Shown here: positions 1-13,580 of the stretch, one piece after another | Layout: every line of letters starts with the position of its first letter | Position numbering within the stretch: position 1 is the first letter of the stretch | Assembly: GCF_002105155.1 (NCBI RefSeq) | Contig: NW_019028991.1 | Span: forward strand, 186,001 to 250,000 | From: Lobosporangium transversale | Lineage: Eukaryota > Mortierellomycota > Mortierellomycetes > Mortierellales > Mortierellaceae | DNA: 64,000 nt | Direction of reading: 5' to 3' | Position numbers and translations under genes: made by a program | Notes under the pieces: model-generated | The model's input: only the letters and a program-made list of their open reading frames with translations | Database searches by the model: none | Told to the model about the DNA's origin: nothing

Positions 1-2492
1 TCTTTCACTCCCTCTCGTTATCAATCAAAATAAATAAAAGCTTGGACAAACAAGGGAAGGAAACATATTAAAATAGTTTAATAGCCTATGTGGCTATGGT
101 GAGCATGCTCTCTAAATCGACCCACTCCTCTCAGGAGGTCATACTTTTTTAGTGTCTGCCTCTTTTTTCCTTTTTCCCTTTTTCCCTAAATAAAAAAATA
201 AAAAAAAGGAAAATAATGTTCCAGTCCTTTGCCAATGGGTCATTCACTCATCATTGGAATGCTTAATGTCTACAATCATGGTATTGATGATGTGTCATTG
301 AGCTTTTTTTTTTTTTTTTTTTTTTTTTGTTGGTATACCCCCCTCTTTCTGTTTAAAATTTGATCCCTGTTTGCCGATGCTGATGCATTTCATTTTTCAT
401 TATGACCCGAAGTGTAATGATTGCATTTCATGATTGAATGAGAAAGGAGAAAAAAAAAAAAAAAAAATTAGGGAGATTAATACTGGGCGGGAAACGGTTC
501 GAAGAAAATAAGATGAGGGATTAGGGACAAGGAGACTAGAGTTCAATACTTATCGAGACATGCATCTACAAGGCAGCTGACATTGGAGTAAAAAAAAGAC
601 ACACGATTACACGATTACGCGAGTGTTTTTTTTTTTTTTTTTTTCTCTCAAAAAAAAAAAAAAAAAAAAAAAAAGGACTTCCACGCTAATGGCTGGAGTA
701 AATCGGTCCATGGGCAAGATATAAACGCGAATACGAAGCTAGTTTGCATTACATGAATATACTTACAAATACCACTGTTTCTTCCTAACCTGCCCCTCTG
801 GCTCTCTGTTTCGTTCCCTCTCTCCCCTTTACCCTGTTCTCTTTCGCCGCTTCTATGCTTCTGTCTTATTTTTACGCGCGAGTGAAATTAATTGTTTGTG
901 CAATCCACCGACAATTGTTATGCGCCGCATGGGCTTGAAGAACTGGTTGTGTTCTTGTTATCGTTCGTATTGAACTGAATTTTTTTTTTTTTTTTTTTTT
1001 TTTTCAATTGTTATTCTTACATTACTTGCATATTTGTATATATTATTCATTCATTCTCATAAAAGTCTAAACATATTGTGTTTTCCCACCTTGATTGGAA
1101 AGATCTTTAATGTCCATCTCGTAAACATGAGAATAATAATAATAGTATATAATATATAATAAATAATAAACGATAAATAAATAATAATAATAATAAAAAG
1201 ATTCAGTCAAGATATGTTTATACGAACTGGTCATGGTTCATTCATTATTATTGTTCTCTTCTTTTTTTTTGTTTATTACTTTGATCTTCGATTATATATA
1301 ATATTCATATACTTTTACTATTAATCTAACGCTTAATTAATAGCTCAATACATTATCAACAGATCTTTTAATATTTCACACGGGGGTTGATCAAGGAATA
1401 CCTCAGCTTCCTTTCACCCTCCTCTACTTCCAATGACTCGTAATTTATACTCTCTCAGGACGGAATATTAAGCATCCAAATAAAACAATTAAGTAATATA
1501 AAAAATAAAAAATAAAAAGAAACGCGTCTCTGTCTTGTCAATGCAATGCGTTTTGCTGTCATGACTAAAATGCTGATTTCGACAGTATAACTGTTTGATG
1601 AAAGAAAAACCTGCATTTTGCGACAGGCAACCGCAGATGCCAATGCCGTTTTTAACAAAACACACAGCTGCTTTTGCATTAAACTTTTTTTTGTTCTGGC
1701 CCAACATACGAATGTGGTTTGTGCATTATCGAAAAAAGGGAACACAAAAAGGACAGGAGGGTTGGGCGGGTTGTTGGGATGGTTGCACAAAAAAAAAGGC
1801 GACCATCAATTGTTTTTTTTTTTTTTTTTTTTTTTTTTTTTGGTATTTCAAGGGGTAAATTGTTAAAAAAAAAAAAAAAAAAAAAAAAGTCAGAGTGCAA
1901 GAGTATGAGCAGTGCAGGATCTGTTGATATTCACCTTTTTTTTTTTTTTTTTTTTTTTTTTGTGAAGGCTGCAGCATAAACGGCGGTGGGGGACCAGAAA
2001 AAGCCCACAAACCCATTGGTTAGTTTTTAATACTAAACTAAAAAAGATCGAAAGATATTGTGTACATGTTCATTGGAAATATAACAATTACATGAAAAAA
2101 AGAGATGATGGAGAGAGGAAGGATGGAAGGCAAGAAGGAAATTAAGGAACATGCGCAATGCAGGTTACCACTACCAGGAAGGACAGGCACCGTTGAGCAG
2201 AAGTGCTGCTCTCAGGTTCGTCAGTTGCTCTCTCTCTCACAATCAACACGACTTTATGTATTCGATTCCCCCTCTTTGCTCGAAAAAAAAAAAAAAAAAA
2301 AAAAAAAGCAAGTAACTAAAATACTGATGGGTCTATGATGTTTTCTTCTGGCCTTTGTGATTTCATGCTGCAAAGTTTTCATGTAATCTTATTTGGTGGC
2401 CGAGAATATTTTTGACAAAATCGCAGAGAGCAATCGCATCGCTTGTTGACACATTGATGTGCATCACAAAATAAATGATCGGACTAAAGCCC

Positions 2493-2523
<31 letters not shown>

Positions 2524-4398
2524 TCCAAGTTCTTTAAAAAAGTGCAGGATTGGTTGTGATAGAAGTTTTTTTTTTTTTTTCTGGTTGCATCATTTGATTG
2601 CTATGGATATCATTCGATCAAAACAGGTGGAAGAAAACAGGAACGATAAATGCACTCGAGGTGAACACAAAGCAAAGGAGATTAAAAAGACATCTTATGT
2701 AATGTTCGCACAAATGAGAGGAGTTAGAGGAACCTCGTCTGGATGCAGGAATGATGTGGCTAGCCTGAACAATATGACATAAAAAAATAAAATAAAATAA
2801 AATAAAGTGCGAGAGTGAGATCGACAATTGGGACGAGCATGAGTACGAGAAGGATATTGAAGAACAACGCGCGACAGTCATGTCTGTCTGTTGTCTTGTC
2901 TTGAATAAATATAATTGCCTGATGTTCAAGGTTGGATTGCAATGGATTCTCTTTTTATGTACTTTGTGTCGGTCTTCATCCTTGGACTGTCATCGCCTTG
3001 ACACCAGTTTTAGGACCTTCTTCCCAAAACGTATAGATAGACATCATAGACTAGAGGTCGAAATGGATAATAATAATTGTAAACAATATGGAAGCCCATT
3101 TAGTTGTATTCAATCACTCATGCATTAATTCATTCAGTTATGCCATAACTTTATTATGCCCAACACACAATGATACATTAAACATTTATTCAGCATGCAC
3201 AAAACCCATCTGTATAACTTTTTGCTTTGTTTTTTCCCTTACACACTTTTTTGCACATCCCCCCCCCTCTTTTCACTCTCTTTCACTCTTTCGCTCTCCC
3301 TCCTTTCTTTCTGTCTGCTCGGTCATAGCGCAGACTGCAAAAAAAAAAAAAAAAAAAAAAAGCGAGCCTCGGACCTTTTTTTAAAAATAATAATCCATTT
3401 ATTATATTCATATGCATTACAATTATAATTGTGTATTACAAGCATCTATCATAAGCAACCCTGTAACGAACACAGTCTTCTTTTCTTGTATAACACTGTT
3501 AAATAATGCCAATCCCAATGCTGGACTTGCTAAATGCCAAAAAAAAAAAATTGCGAAGCCTTCATTGCCCCATCTCCTCCTCTTTTTATTCACCTCTTTC
3601 TCTTCTCTTCTTCTCTTTTCTTTTCATTGTATTCGCCGCTAATAAATCCCTCCCCCAACTCACCTTCCTCCTCCCTCATAGACCCTCATTCATACTTTGA
3701 AAAGAGCCCTTGGACTTTGTCTCTCTATCTGAATACCCTTCTCCTTCTCTTTTTTTTTTTTTCTCTTTATTCCTGTCATTCACATCGTTCGTACAATCCC
3801 CACTTTCTCCTTCATCAAACGCCATTTGTGTTCCTCTACCGCAACTCTTCACCCTGACCTCATTAAACTTCTATTCCGGTAAAGATCTAATCCATTTCTC
3901 TGTACTCTTACTCATCCTCCAACAAGAGAAAGAAAGAAAAAATTAGTAATAAAGGGAAAAACACCCAGCATAAAGTCGTGTTGGTCCCTGCTTCCTTTTC
4001 CTTCAAAGTACAAGTTACACCAATGCTGTATTTTACATTGCAAGTGTTACATTTGTTACATTGTACCCTTTTTTTCTTTTCTTTCCTACTCTGACAAGGG
4101 TGTACAACACTTCATTGCCGCATGCAGCAGAAATGCACTTTATTTCTTTGAGCTTGCTGCTAATCTTACATTTCATGGTGTCATGGTATCATGGATATCC
4201 ATGAGTCCTATTTTGACTTTTTTTTTTTTTTTTTGTTTAACTCTCGATGGCATTGCTCGTGATCGACCAAGATCACGCTCCCATCAGTCTATTCATTTAA
4301 CATTCCAAAGGTTGGCTGAACTGAGAAAGTGTAATTTGCAGAGTGGAAGTCCACCTGCCGGTTTCGAGCAATGAGATGGGATAAAAAGTGTCGCCTCC

Positions 4399-4440
<42 letters not shown>

Positions 4441-5119
4441 CTCCATAATCTTCATGGCTGTTCATTTCCACAATCTTTTCCCTTTTTTAAAAAAGTTACA
4501 ATTCCCCTTGTTTCCCTTTCATTTCCAAAAGCTTATTCAACATTAACATCGCCTCCTTCTGTTTAAAAATGAATGATTTCTAGTACTTTTAGTACTGTAC
4601 ACTCCCCCCTTCCCACTTTCTGCTCTCTTCTGTTTTTTTTTTATATATATACTCCCTGTCCCCTTTCGCTGTGCTGTTGTTGATCTACTTGTTTCTTCTC
4701 ATGATACTTATCTGATATTAATTCATTACTTTTATTTTCAATTAGCTTCATCTCACACCCTCTTTTTTGGCTTTGCACCACCTCTTTTTAATTTGTAGTT
4801 GTTCGAGCTTTTTTCTTTTCTTCGAAAAGCCTTGAGTATAAACATTACCTCCACTCTGTCTCTGCAACCCTATCTCTGTCCTAACGGATTCCGACAGAGA
4901 ATTACAGCAAGATTACCATTACTCCCTCTTTAATCGTCAATCAGCTCGTCTTGAAGGTAAGCATCTTGACGACAGTAGATGGATCTACATCCACTCCTAT
5001 TTTCAAAAAGAAAACAAACTAATGTAGCAGAAATCATAGTAAAGCAAGAATGCAGAAATTCAGACCAAAGCACTGTCACTGTCTTTGCCCATCGGCCCCT
5101 GACCGATAAGGTCATGGCC

Positions 5120-5154
<35 letters not shown>

Positions 5155-5640
5155 GGTGAACTTAGTGGAAATCGACTCCACGGAGCAATGATGGATCAAC
5201 CGATTTTTCATTTTGATTGACTACGCCTGATATCATCAACGGTCCCACTTCCACCAGTATATTCGTTCTTGTTTGAATCCTTCTCGATTTCATAATCCAT
5301 ACAATTGACTTCCACTTCCACTCTGTCAGCCTTTCTCTCCTAATGTAGAGTCTTGAATAAAACTCTTCTTCACCAACTGCAATCCTCGACACCATTCTAC
5401 TCCTCTAATTCCTCATGAATGGCCTGTTCACAAACTTACCTATGACTTTCCTTCTTTTTGCTCCTCCAGAGAATCTTCTAGGCTTTTGACTCTCTTTACT
5501 CCCTATCTTGTCAGTATTTTTGACGCTCACTCTTCGAGCCGTGCACATTAAAGACACATCTCGACGGCAAGCAACAAGCCCCGCTGCCTACCTCACTCTT
5601 TTCTTCTAGCGCAACCGTCTGCTCTGTCTCAGCGCATTCG
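1..5640. other. Gene-poor low-complexity region
   Basis: I see no convincing gene here. The open frames are short and consist largely of poly-Phe or poly-Lys from homopolymers. The DNA holds many A or T runs of 15-32 nt (for example near 303-328, 621-674, 980-1004, 1813-1961, 2283-2307, 2491-2521, 4404-4435 and 5120-5150), an (AAT)-rich stretch near 1133-1197 and an (AAAAT)n stretch near 2779-2807. From about 3200 to 5640 the plus strand becomes pyrimidine-rich, as expected for a promoter and long leader of the homeodomain gene that follows. Confidence 0.6.
1133..1197. repeat. AAT-rich microsatellite
   Basis: An imperfect AAT/TAA trinucleotide-rich stretch lies in the intergenic region, interrupted by ATATAAT. 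No gene is associated with it. Confidence 0.6.
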
Positions 5641-5745
5641 TCTGTGCAGGCCAGAAACACCCACAGACAAAGTCGCTCACGCAGTTGTAGTCGTCGTCGC
5701 AGCCCTAATCTAGGCTCCTTTCAGAAACAATATCGACCATTGACT

Positions 5746-8377
5746 ATGAGTGGCCCAGACCAGGCTCAAACTGTAGAGGCAACCGAAGGCCATGAGCGCA
5801 AGCGTCAGCAAAGTCAATCCCGAATTCGGATCCCTGATTTACTATGCTCCATTGAAGCTGCCGAGCCACCTAAAGCTGCGCCTTGGGAGTCACCCCGTAC
5901 TGAGGCCGTCCATCTTGAAGGACTTTCAAACACGAATGTTCATTCGTCACCATCGCTACGCTCACCATCAAGGCAATCGAGGTCTTGGCAGTACAGTGAC
6001 GAGCGCCGTGGCAGCTATTATGAGCATAATGGACAATCAGATATGAGATCGTATCGAGAGCAAGCCTCCTCCTCCCCAGTACCTCCAACTTCAACTCATA
6101 CAGCCTCAATAAGAACCCCAATCCACAGTAGTCCTCGCGATATATGTGAATCTCAGCTTCATCTCAGTGCTTCTAGTAGTAATACATCTAATTCTGATAT
6201 ACCAGACTTCGCCCATCCAGCGCGGCGCAATTTCCCATTGGTAGAAAGGAGAGATTCAGGCCTAGGGCGACGGGAGACTGACATTCGAGAGCCTGGAAAC
6301 TCACCACGCGATCAGCACTATAGTTCAGTCAGTCGCGATCCTTTGTTACGGAACGCGCCAGGAGAGCATAACTCTCCATTTTCAACACCACCGTTGACAT
6401 CCTCAACTGGGGGCTATTTTACACCACGGCCTACATCCTCGAGTCAACGTTCTGCATCGCTACACACGGTGCACTACCAGGATAATTGCCATCCATATGA
6501 CGTAGACCAGAGACCTAGAACAGATCGATCAAAGAGCGACTTTGCACTTCATCAACAAAACTATGGTCCATACTTGGATGCATCGCCTCCATTAGCTCCA
6601 GCCCCGCTGTTCCAGCCCAGAAAGGCCTCTATGCCCGGCCCACAGGACCAACGTTTACAGCATAGCCCACCCACGCCTCAGTCTGCACCTTTGTATTCAA
6701 ACGCATCTTATCTTCATGAGCAGGGCGTGCCATCATATTCTACCGAATATAACAGAGTCTACTCACCATCGCAAGCACCCAGGCATTCCTTTCAAGGCGA
6801 ATCAAGGCGAGCAAGTCAAGGAATTATTTTACCACCGCCTGAGGTTAGCTACAAAAGAGCTTGTTTGTTAAAAGCACCGTAACTGCGCGAGCTAACTTTT
6901 ATATTATATATTATTCTGTCGTTTTTAGTCTCTCCACCATTCTCCCGAGTCAAGAAAGCCTGCGCGTATTTATGGCCTTGATGCTGCAGATACTCCTTCA
7001 AGACCTCCGCTAGCGCCTTCAGCTTCATATGGCTCGAAGCCTTTGCATGACATACCCGATGGATCTGAAACAGCCTATGCCCGTAGGTCTTCCATTCAGA
7101 GTTTATCTGATACTGGACATCGTCAGATGCGGGAATCTGCTCATCGTTACAATACCTATCCTTATGACCATCGCCCTTCCTCGTCGTCTCCTCTAGCCTC
7201 GGATCAAGATTACAGGTCTTTTCGTTATCAAATGAGACCCATTGATCGTCCGCAATATGACTATTCTCCTCGTGATGAAAACTTAAGGAACCCTTCAGCA
7301 GTCCCAGACACGCATGCATCTCAAATCCCCTCAGAAACTCGGCCATACTCTCCTGGGTCGGAGCCTTCACCACCCATTTGGTATCAGCAATATGCGCATG
7401 CTGTTCCAAACAAATCTCAGTCTCGGCTCCAACCCCAATCAAGGTCTTCATTTTCTCATGTAGATCCCCACGGCTATGCAGCTACAGCCAGGAGGGAATC
7501 GGGATATGCAGCGACAAGACATTTATATCCTCAGCGCGCACTCTCCCCGGAGAATAGACCATCTTCCAGATCTTCCATATCGGCGCCTGGTCCTTCTACA
7601 CCGACTGCGGAGAGTGATCCGTATGTCTATGGACATTCGGTACAGATGCAACGACCAAGAGCGGCAATTAATACCACTACTGCTGCTGCCAACCATTCTG
7701 TCCATCCGTTTGACATTCCGGCGCCAGAGCTAGCTTCGACTCCAACGTCCAAATCTGGGACTAAGCGCCAGCATGGGCAAGATGATCCATTTATCCCAGA
7801 AGATGGAGTCAAGGCCAAGCGCAAGCGCGCCAATGCAGAGCAGCTACAAGTTCTCAACGCTGCATTCGAGAAATCATATTTTCCTTCGACTGAGGAACGT
7901 CTTCGTTTGTCGAAGCAAACAAAGATGTGCCCACGAACGGTCCAAATCTGGTTCCAAAACAAGCGACAGAGCGTCAAGGCACGGTCAGAAGCTATGGATG
8001 CAGCTATGGCGCGCCGCCGCAGCTCACAAGCTGCAGCCTTGGACCGTACGCGTGCAGCCGTGATGGAGGAGCAGTCAAAGAGAAGTAGATCGCAAGATGA
8101 GAGCGCTAACGGTCGTTCGTCTCAACACTACCATCACACTCAATCACGCGACCAACAACAGCAACTATATTCTTCACATATGCCCTTACATTCGCAACAT
8201 CAACCCCCTCATGGACAAAACATGCCACATGCAGGAGAGAAGCGACGCAATTCAGGGCCATTGACTCCTTCCGATGTGATCATGGATACGTTTCATATGC
8301 AACTTGATGACCAAGATAATTACTTTTCTCGGAAACGGCGTGCAACAGTTGCACAAATCGAACATAATGGCCATTGA
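5746..8377 (+). CDS. Homeodomain transcription factor
   Basis: Two exons, 5746-6843 and 6929-8377, join in phase 0 across an 85-nt intron (donor GTTAGC, acceptor TTTTTAG) to give about 848 residues. A canonical 60-residue homeodomain lies at about 658-717, preceded by the basic run KAKRKR and containing the helix-3 core WFQNKRQ at about 707-713, so it is a typical (non-TALE) homeodomain. The rest is Ser/Pro/Gln/His-rich and probably disordered, including a CAACAACAGCAA-coded Gln run near 8152-8166. It should be a nuclear sequence-specific DNA-binding regulator; its targets cannot be inferred. The start is the ATG of MSGPDQ; the frame is open 34 residues upstream without an ATG, and a TGTGCAG just before 5650 could be an acceptor, so an upstream coding exon is possible. 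Similar low-complexity homeodomain proteins occur across fungi (Pho2/Yox1-like), but orthology is not claimed. Confidence 0.85.
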
Positions 8378-8757
8378 GTTTTTTAAAAGAAAAAAAAAAA
8401 AAAAATTCTAGTTTAATAGCCTGGTGTTTTTGTTCCTTTTTAGTTCCCGCAACCCTTTCAATTCTTTCCTCCTTTCCTTTTGTTATGACTAATCTGTGAT
8501 ATGTTCTCCTGTACAGTATTTGACCAAGAAAAGCGCCTCTGTGAATATGACCACCTTCTATACTTCCTTCCTAGTACTTTATCTTTTCTTTAATATATAT
8601 AATCAATTTAATGCCTAAAAATGAGAAACACGTCGCGTGTAAATTAACGCGCGTAATGTGGCTTATCAGATTGAACCAAAACCAATTTGGGATGGATTCC
8701 TGGCTTCTGCATTTTAATTAATGTCGCTATTGCAGATTCCATTGGCTAGACAAACAA
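8378..8757. other. Intergenic, homeodomain gene to GCP3
   Basis: The 3' flank of the homeodomain gene has an A tract just after the stop (near 8391-8405). The GCP3 start follows. I see no further gene. Confidence 0.5.
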
Positions 8758-11700
8758 ATGGAGAATTCTAATCTAGTTGAGCAGGCTGTCGAAGCGCTTG
8801 TCAAGCTTATACTATTGCAAGATGGGAAGCACACTAGTGATTACATGGACTTGGACCATGATCTGGATGGAAATAATGTTCAGAGTGGTTATACCTTAAA
8901 AGGTATTATGGACCAAGAAGCTAGAATAAATGCTGTACAAGAATATTGCCTCAGGATCTTGGGCAGGTACTAGATAGGCTCAACAGCAAAAACCAACAAG
9001 CAAGATTGCCGATACTACATATCAATTTCTTATGAGCTCAGATCTGACCTCTCCATTTGCATATTTATCAATTTCTTTTTTTTTATACACATGTAGTCGT
9101 ATAGCGCCTTCACTAGTGTCAGACGATGTCCACATCTCGGATCTTATCAAGAAGAAACGTAAGCGAACAGTAGTGAAGGAAGCCCGAAAGCTTAAGCAAA
9201 GATGATTGTAGATAACTGGAAAAGTTGCGGAAGAAATTTAAACTCTGACAAACGCCAATCATTGTATGTTAAAAAAAACCCTAGTCATGCGTGAGGACCC
9301 GTCGGCAACAAAAGCCATTCGATTCTCGCATCTCTTTACCAAATTATCTGCATGTGTAAGGCCAAGGTCCATGAAAGCTTTGCCTATGGGACATTCGCCG
9401 TACAATAGATTGATTATTTCACTCACTTATCTCTTCTCCCTCTTTTTTTTTTTTTTTTTTTTTTTTTTGCCAATCCTGCTCTGTTTTCTTTGTGGATTGT
9501 CTAATTAAGTCTGTACTGCATAAAAAATGGTCCATTCTGTATTTTCTCCTCGCCCTCAGTGATCAGACTTCATCTTTCTCATTAGTAGGATCAGGATCAG
9601 CCATAGAAAGTCGTTCTGACAATCAACCTCTTTCATATCTTGGACTGCATAATCTGGATACAGCGCATATACGGAATCGAGGGCGCAATAGCGCACAAAA
9701 ATTGGATACAGTGCATTCCCCGAGACATGAATCTATGCATACTACGCCTATGTCTCCAGCGGATGTCAGGAATGCATTTACAGCTACAGCTCCGGCTTCA
9801 GTTTCAGAAAAAGAAGCTAGGTCATCCATGTACACGAACTTGTTGAATGACCGGATTCAGAGATCTGAACTCGAGGTTGAAGAATCTGCGTTACTTCGAG
9901 ATTTGATATTTGTTTTTCAAGGGATCGACGGCAAGATGATCAAATTTGGCACGGAGTCGGGGACATGCTCAATTGATCCATCCGTAAGTCCTCCCTTTTC
10001 TTTTTTCTTTTTTCTTTTTTCTTTTTGCAGTCACTTAGTTGCAGCATTGAGAGTACATAGACCTTATGAGCAGTCTTTTTTTTTTTTTTTTTTTTTTCCT
10101 TGTTCCTCTAGATAAATGTATCTAATTCAACTAGAAGTCTTGTTAATCGATTGACCGAGCTGGGATGGTTATACAAAAAGATAAACTCATATGTTCATAA
10201 CACTTTAAAAGAAGGAACCGCAGGACTAGTCGGCCAGGTAATTAACCTTTTTATTTTTTATTTATTTTATTTATTTTTTGTTGACAAGCTATGGTATAAG
10301 GTCAATCAAGTAAAGTTTGACTTTTTTTTTTTTTTTTTTTTTGATTAAAACAGAGTTTTTGTTCTGCACTCCAACATGAACTCGTTGACTACTTTCGGTT
10401 GATTGCAGTGTTGGAGGCCCATATTGCCAAGGAAACTGACCATGATATGTCAAAGGGGCTGACTCTTAAGAGACTCCTTGTATGGACTCAGGAATCATTA
10501 CAACGGCTGCGACTCATGTCAGTGCTGGTAGAGTGTTGTCACGGTATGTTTTCTACTCTTCCACATACTTTAAAGCCTTGTCGCAATAGTCTGCTTTTTT
10601 TTTTTTTTTTTTTTTTTTTTGTTTATTTGTCTCTATCAATCAGGCTAACCATATCTGTTAATGATCTGTATCTTTAGACCTTCAAGGGGGAGCCTTAGTA
10701 TCTATGGTACATGATTATACACAGCACGGAGACCCACTCATCCAGCAGTTTATCCATCATATGCTTGAGCGCATTTCGGCACCTTTTTATGTAATGATGC
10801 AAAGATGGATTTATGAGGGCGAGCTAGAGGATCCACGAACAGAGTTTTTTATTGCGCTTGATCCTGAATGCGAGGAAGAAGATATGTGGCAGCGCAAATA
10901 CTTTATTCGTGAGAAAATGCTGCCTGCGTTCATTGGAATGTCCTTGGCAAAAAAGGTAAATGTTAGCTAGTACCATTTGTTATTAGCCATGGCTCACTCT
11001 CGTTTCTGTAGTTATTGACAGAGTTTTTTTTTATTATTTGGACAGATTCTTTCTATCGGGAAATCACTTAATTTCCTAAGGCATATGTGCAATGATGCAG
11101 ACTGGGTACAGCAACATCATGGCGTGGGAAAAAGTAAGCGACTTTTTTTTTTTTTTTTTTTTTTTTGTGCTATGCACGAGTACGATCTCCTATTTGATGA
11201 CTTATTTTATAACATTTTTCGCATTGTTTAATTCGTAACACTAAATGGATGGATGACTTGTTTGGACCAGCTCTAAGGTATGGCGACATTGCAGAATTGG
11301 AGGGATTCATTGACGCTGCTTATATCGAGACCAGCCAGCGCCTGCTTCATTTATTAGTCACAAAGTTCAAGCTATTGGACCATCTTACGGCGATCAAACG
11401 ATACATTCTCCTCGGTCAAGGCGATTTTATTCAGCACTTGATGGAGTCACTTGGGTAAACGAGGTGCAAGCCATAAAAAACTAATAACGTGTTCTCGTGT
11501 TCTCGTAAACTGCATTCGGGTTTCGCAAACTAATGACGCTATATACTTTTTCGACCTATGCTTCGATTTTTCTCCTTTTTTGACGCGACTATCGTTGAAT
11601 ACGCCAGATCTAATCTTTCGCAGCCTGCGAATACGCTATTTCGGCACAATTTGACTGGAACATTGGAAACAGCTGTTAGGGGCTCGAATGCACAATTCGA

Positions 11701-11947
11701 TGATCCGGACGTTCTGCGCCGCCTTGACGTTCGCTTGTTGGAAATTTCACCGGGAGACAGTGGGTGGGATGTCTTTTCACTTGACTACCATGTGGATTCT
11801 CCTATCAACACCATCTTAACGCCAGTAGCCATGCACCAATATCTGAAAATGTTTAATTTCCTGTGGCGTCTCAAAAGGGTCGAGTATGCACTTTCCTCCG
11901 CGTGGAGACGCCAGACGACGAGCGCCAGAGCGGTCCGACCTATTCTT

Positions 11948-11984
<37 letters not shown>

Positions 11985-12970
11985 GATAGGCGCGTTATAG
12001 AGGATGGGGCAGAGTGGATAGAATTAAATGCGCAGAAGAATGATATGCACAAGTACGATTTCAAATGTACCTGGTCAGGGGTTTGTTGGCCTTTCCATTT
12101 TTGATCATTCCGTAATCAATTGCGGTGAAAGAAAAGGGAGCGGAGATTCTTCTGTTGAACAAAAAATGTTGGCGTTATTTAGTCACTCTATCAACTTATA
12201 GTGCGCGCATAAACATGCTCGTGTACCTTCGCATTATGTATTCCTAACTCTTTTTTTTTTTTTTTTTTTTTTTTGTATCCATAGAACTCGTACCGGAGCT
12301 GCATCGGTGCCGGATTGTGTGTAGTGAAATGATCCATTTCGTCTATCAGCTCCAATACTACATCCTTTTCGAAGTGCTTGAGTGCTCGTGGGATGAACTC
12401 GTAAAGACCATTGGGAACAAGACCACGGATCTAGACTCATTGATCGAAGCTCATACCAAGTATCTGCGAGACGTAACCTCCAAGGGCCTTCTGTCCGCTT
12501 CTCATGACGTAAACATGATGTCGCGTCTGTTGGAGCTCCTGGCTACGATCCTGGACTACAAGGTTGCTCAAGACAACTTGTACAACTATGCGCTGGCCGA
12601 GATTGAGCGTCGAGCACGTTTGGCTCAAGCTGCTGAACGGAGGACGCGCCTCGGTCAATGGGGTCTCACGGATCATGATGAGGCATTGGATAAGATCCCT
12701 GAAGATCACTTTAACGAGATTGTACCAGGCTTGTTAAGGACTCTAAATGAGTTTTCAATGCAGTTCAAACGTGGCCTGTCAGAGCTTCTGATTACGCTCT
12801 CAGCAGACGGAGATTCAGATCTTCGTTTCTTGAGTGTCCGATTAGACTTTAATGAGTTTTACATGGGAACATTGAATGTTATTGGCCATAGCAATAGAAA
12901 GGCCACAACAAATGCAGTAGCAACACCATCAACAGCCCTTGCAGCACTCTCGACTTCTGCTTTAAGGTAG
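8758..12970 (+). CDS. Gamma-tubulin complex component 3 (Spc98/GCP3)
   Basis: Eleven exons (8758-8966, 9097-9158, 9285-9355, 9510-9983, 10112-10237, 10354-10543, 10678-10955, 11046-11133, 11271-11454, 11608-11948, 12285-12970) join in consistent phase to about 902 residues, close to the usual length of this family. Family hallmarks are visible in order: [105 protein letters not shown] and DYHVDSPI. The protein is a core subunit of the gamma-tubulin small complex that nucleates microtubules at spindle pole bodies. Exon 3 was placed with the acceptor CCCTAG because the frame is closed upstream of it; exon 9 begins at GGACCAG. Six introns contain a T or A run of 21-32 nt. The end at TAG (12970) could instead be a donor (AAG|GTAGAT), so the C-terminus is slightly uncertain. 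Confidence 0.9.
11951..12274 (+). repeat. GCP3 intron 10 with two long homopolymers
   Basis: This intron begins with GT followed at once by 32 consecutive A (11951-11982) and carries 24 T (12251-12274) just before the acceptor CATAG. It is the longest intron in the gene (336 nt). Confidence 0.7.
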
Positions 12971-13369
12971 ATTGGTCGAGGAAAGCAAGTATATAGTGTA
13001 AAATATAAAACTAATACCATAAACTTCCACATACATCTCTTCGTCTACAGCATTACATACGAGCTAATGGGCGTTATCAAAAAAAATCTTTTTACGAGAT
13101 CAAAAGTATCTGATGCATGGATGGTGCGGCCAATGATTGTCTGGGCTCTAAGAGTTCTATTCATTCACCTTCTTTTTTGTATTTCTATTCACTCCCTTGG
13201 CTTTTAAGCTAATGATCTATTGATTCTAAACGATAACACTGTGCAGCATTTGTATTTTATGCAACTCATCTCGCAGCCTTCTAATGAGATAAAAAAATGT
13301 GCTGTCTGCGGGTCGGAAAGTCCTTTACGAAAAATCTCTGCCAAACTATACCAGGTGTGGATAAAATAG

Positions 13370-13400
<31 letters not shown>

Positions 13401-13451
13401 GACTAAGTAATGACTGAACAGAAAGAATAAAAGAGAAAAGTAAGTGAGGAG
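12971..13451. other. Intergenic, GCP3 to CoA-transferase
   Basis: A gene-free spacer between two plus-strand genes. It contains an A tract near 13371-13397 and the upstream part of the next promoter. Confidence 0.5.
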
Positions 13452-13459
13452 TATAAAAA
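13452..13459 (+). promoter_or_regulatory. TATA box of the CoA-transferase gene
   Basis: TATAAAAA lies 122 nt upstream of the ATG at 13581, with no other gene between, so it is the likely core promoter. Confidence 0.55.
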
Positions 13460-13580
13460 GGCCTTAGGGATCGGCCATGCCTAACATTCATTGCATCTCT
13501 CCATTCTCATTACACTTTCTTTTTGTTCATCACTCCTAAAAGTATTTTGAGATTGCAAAAAAAAAAAAAAAAAAAAAAAA

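Noticed and set aside
1455-2929. Overlapping frames with poly-Phe and poly-Lys
   Set aside because: They are produced by reading through A or T homopolymers and have no domain or codon signature of genes.
6849-7451. 200-codon minus-strand frame
   Set aside because: It lies opposite the homeodomain gene coding sequence and across its intron, and is an antisense shadow.
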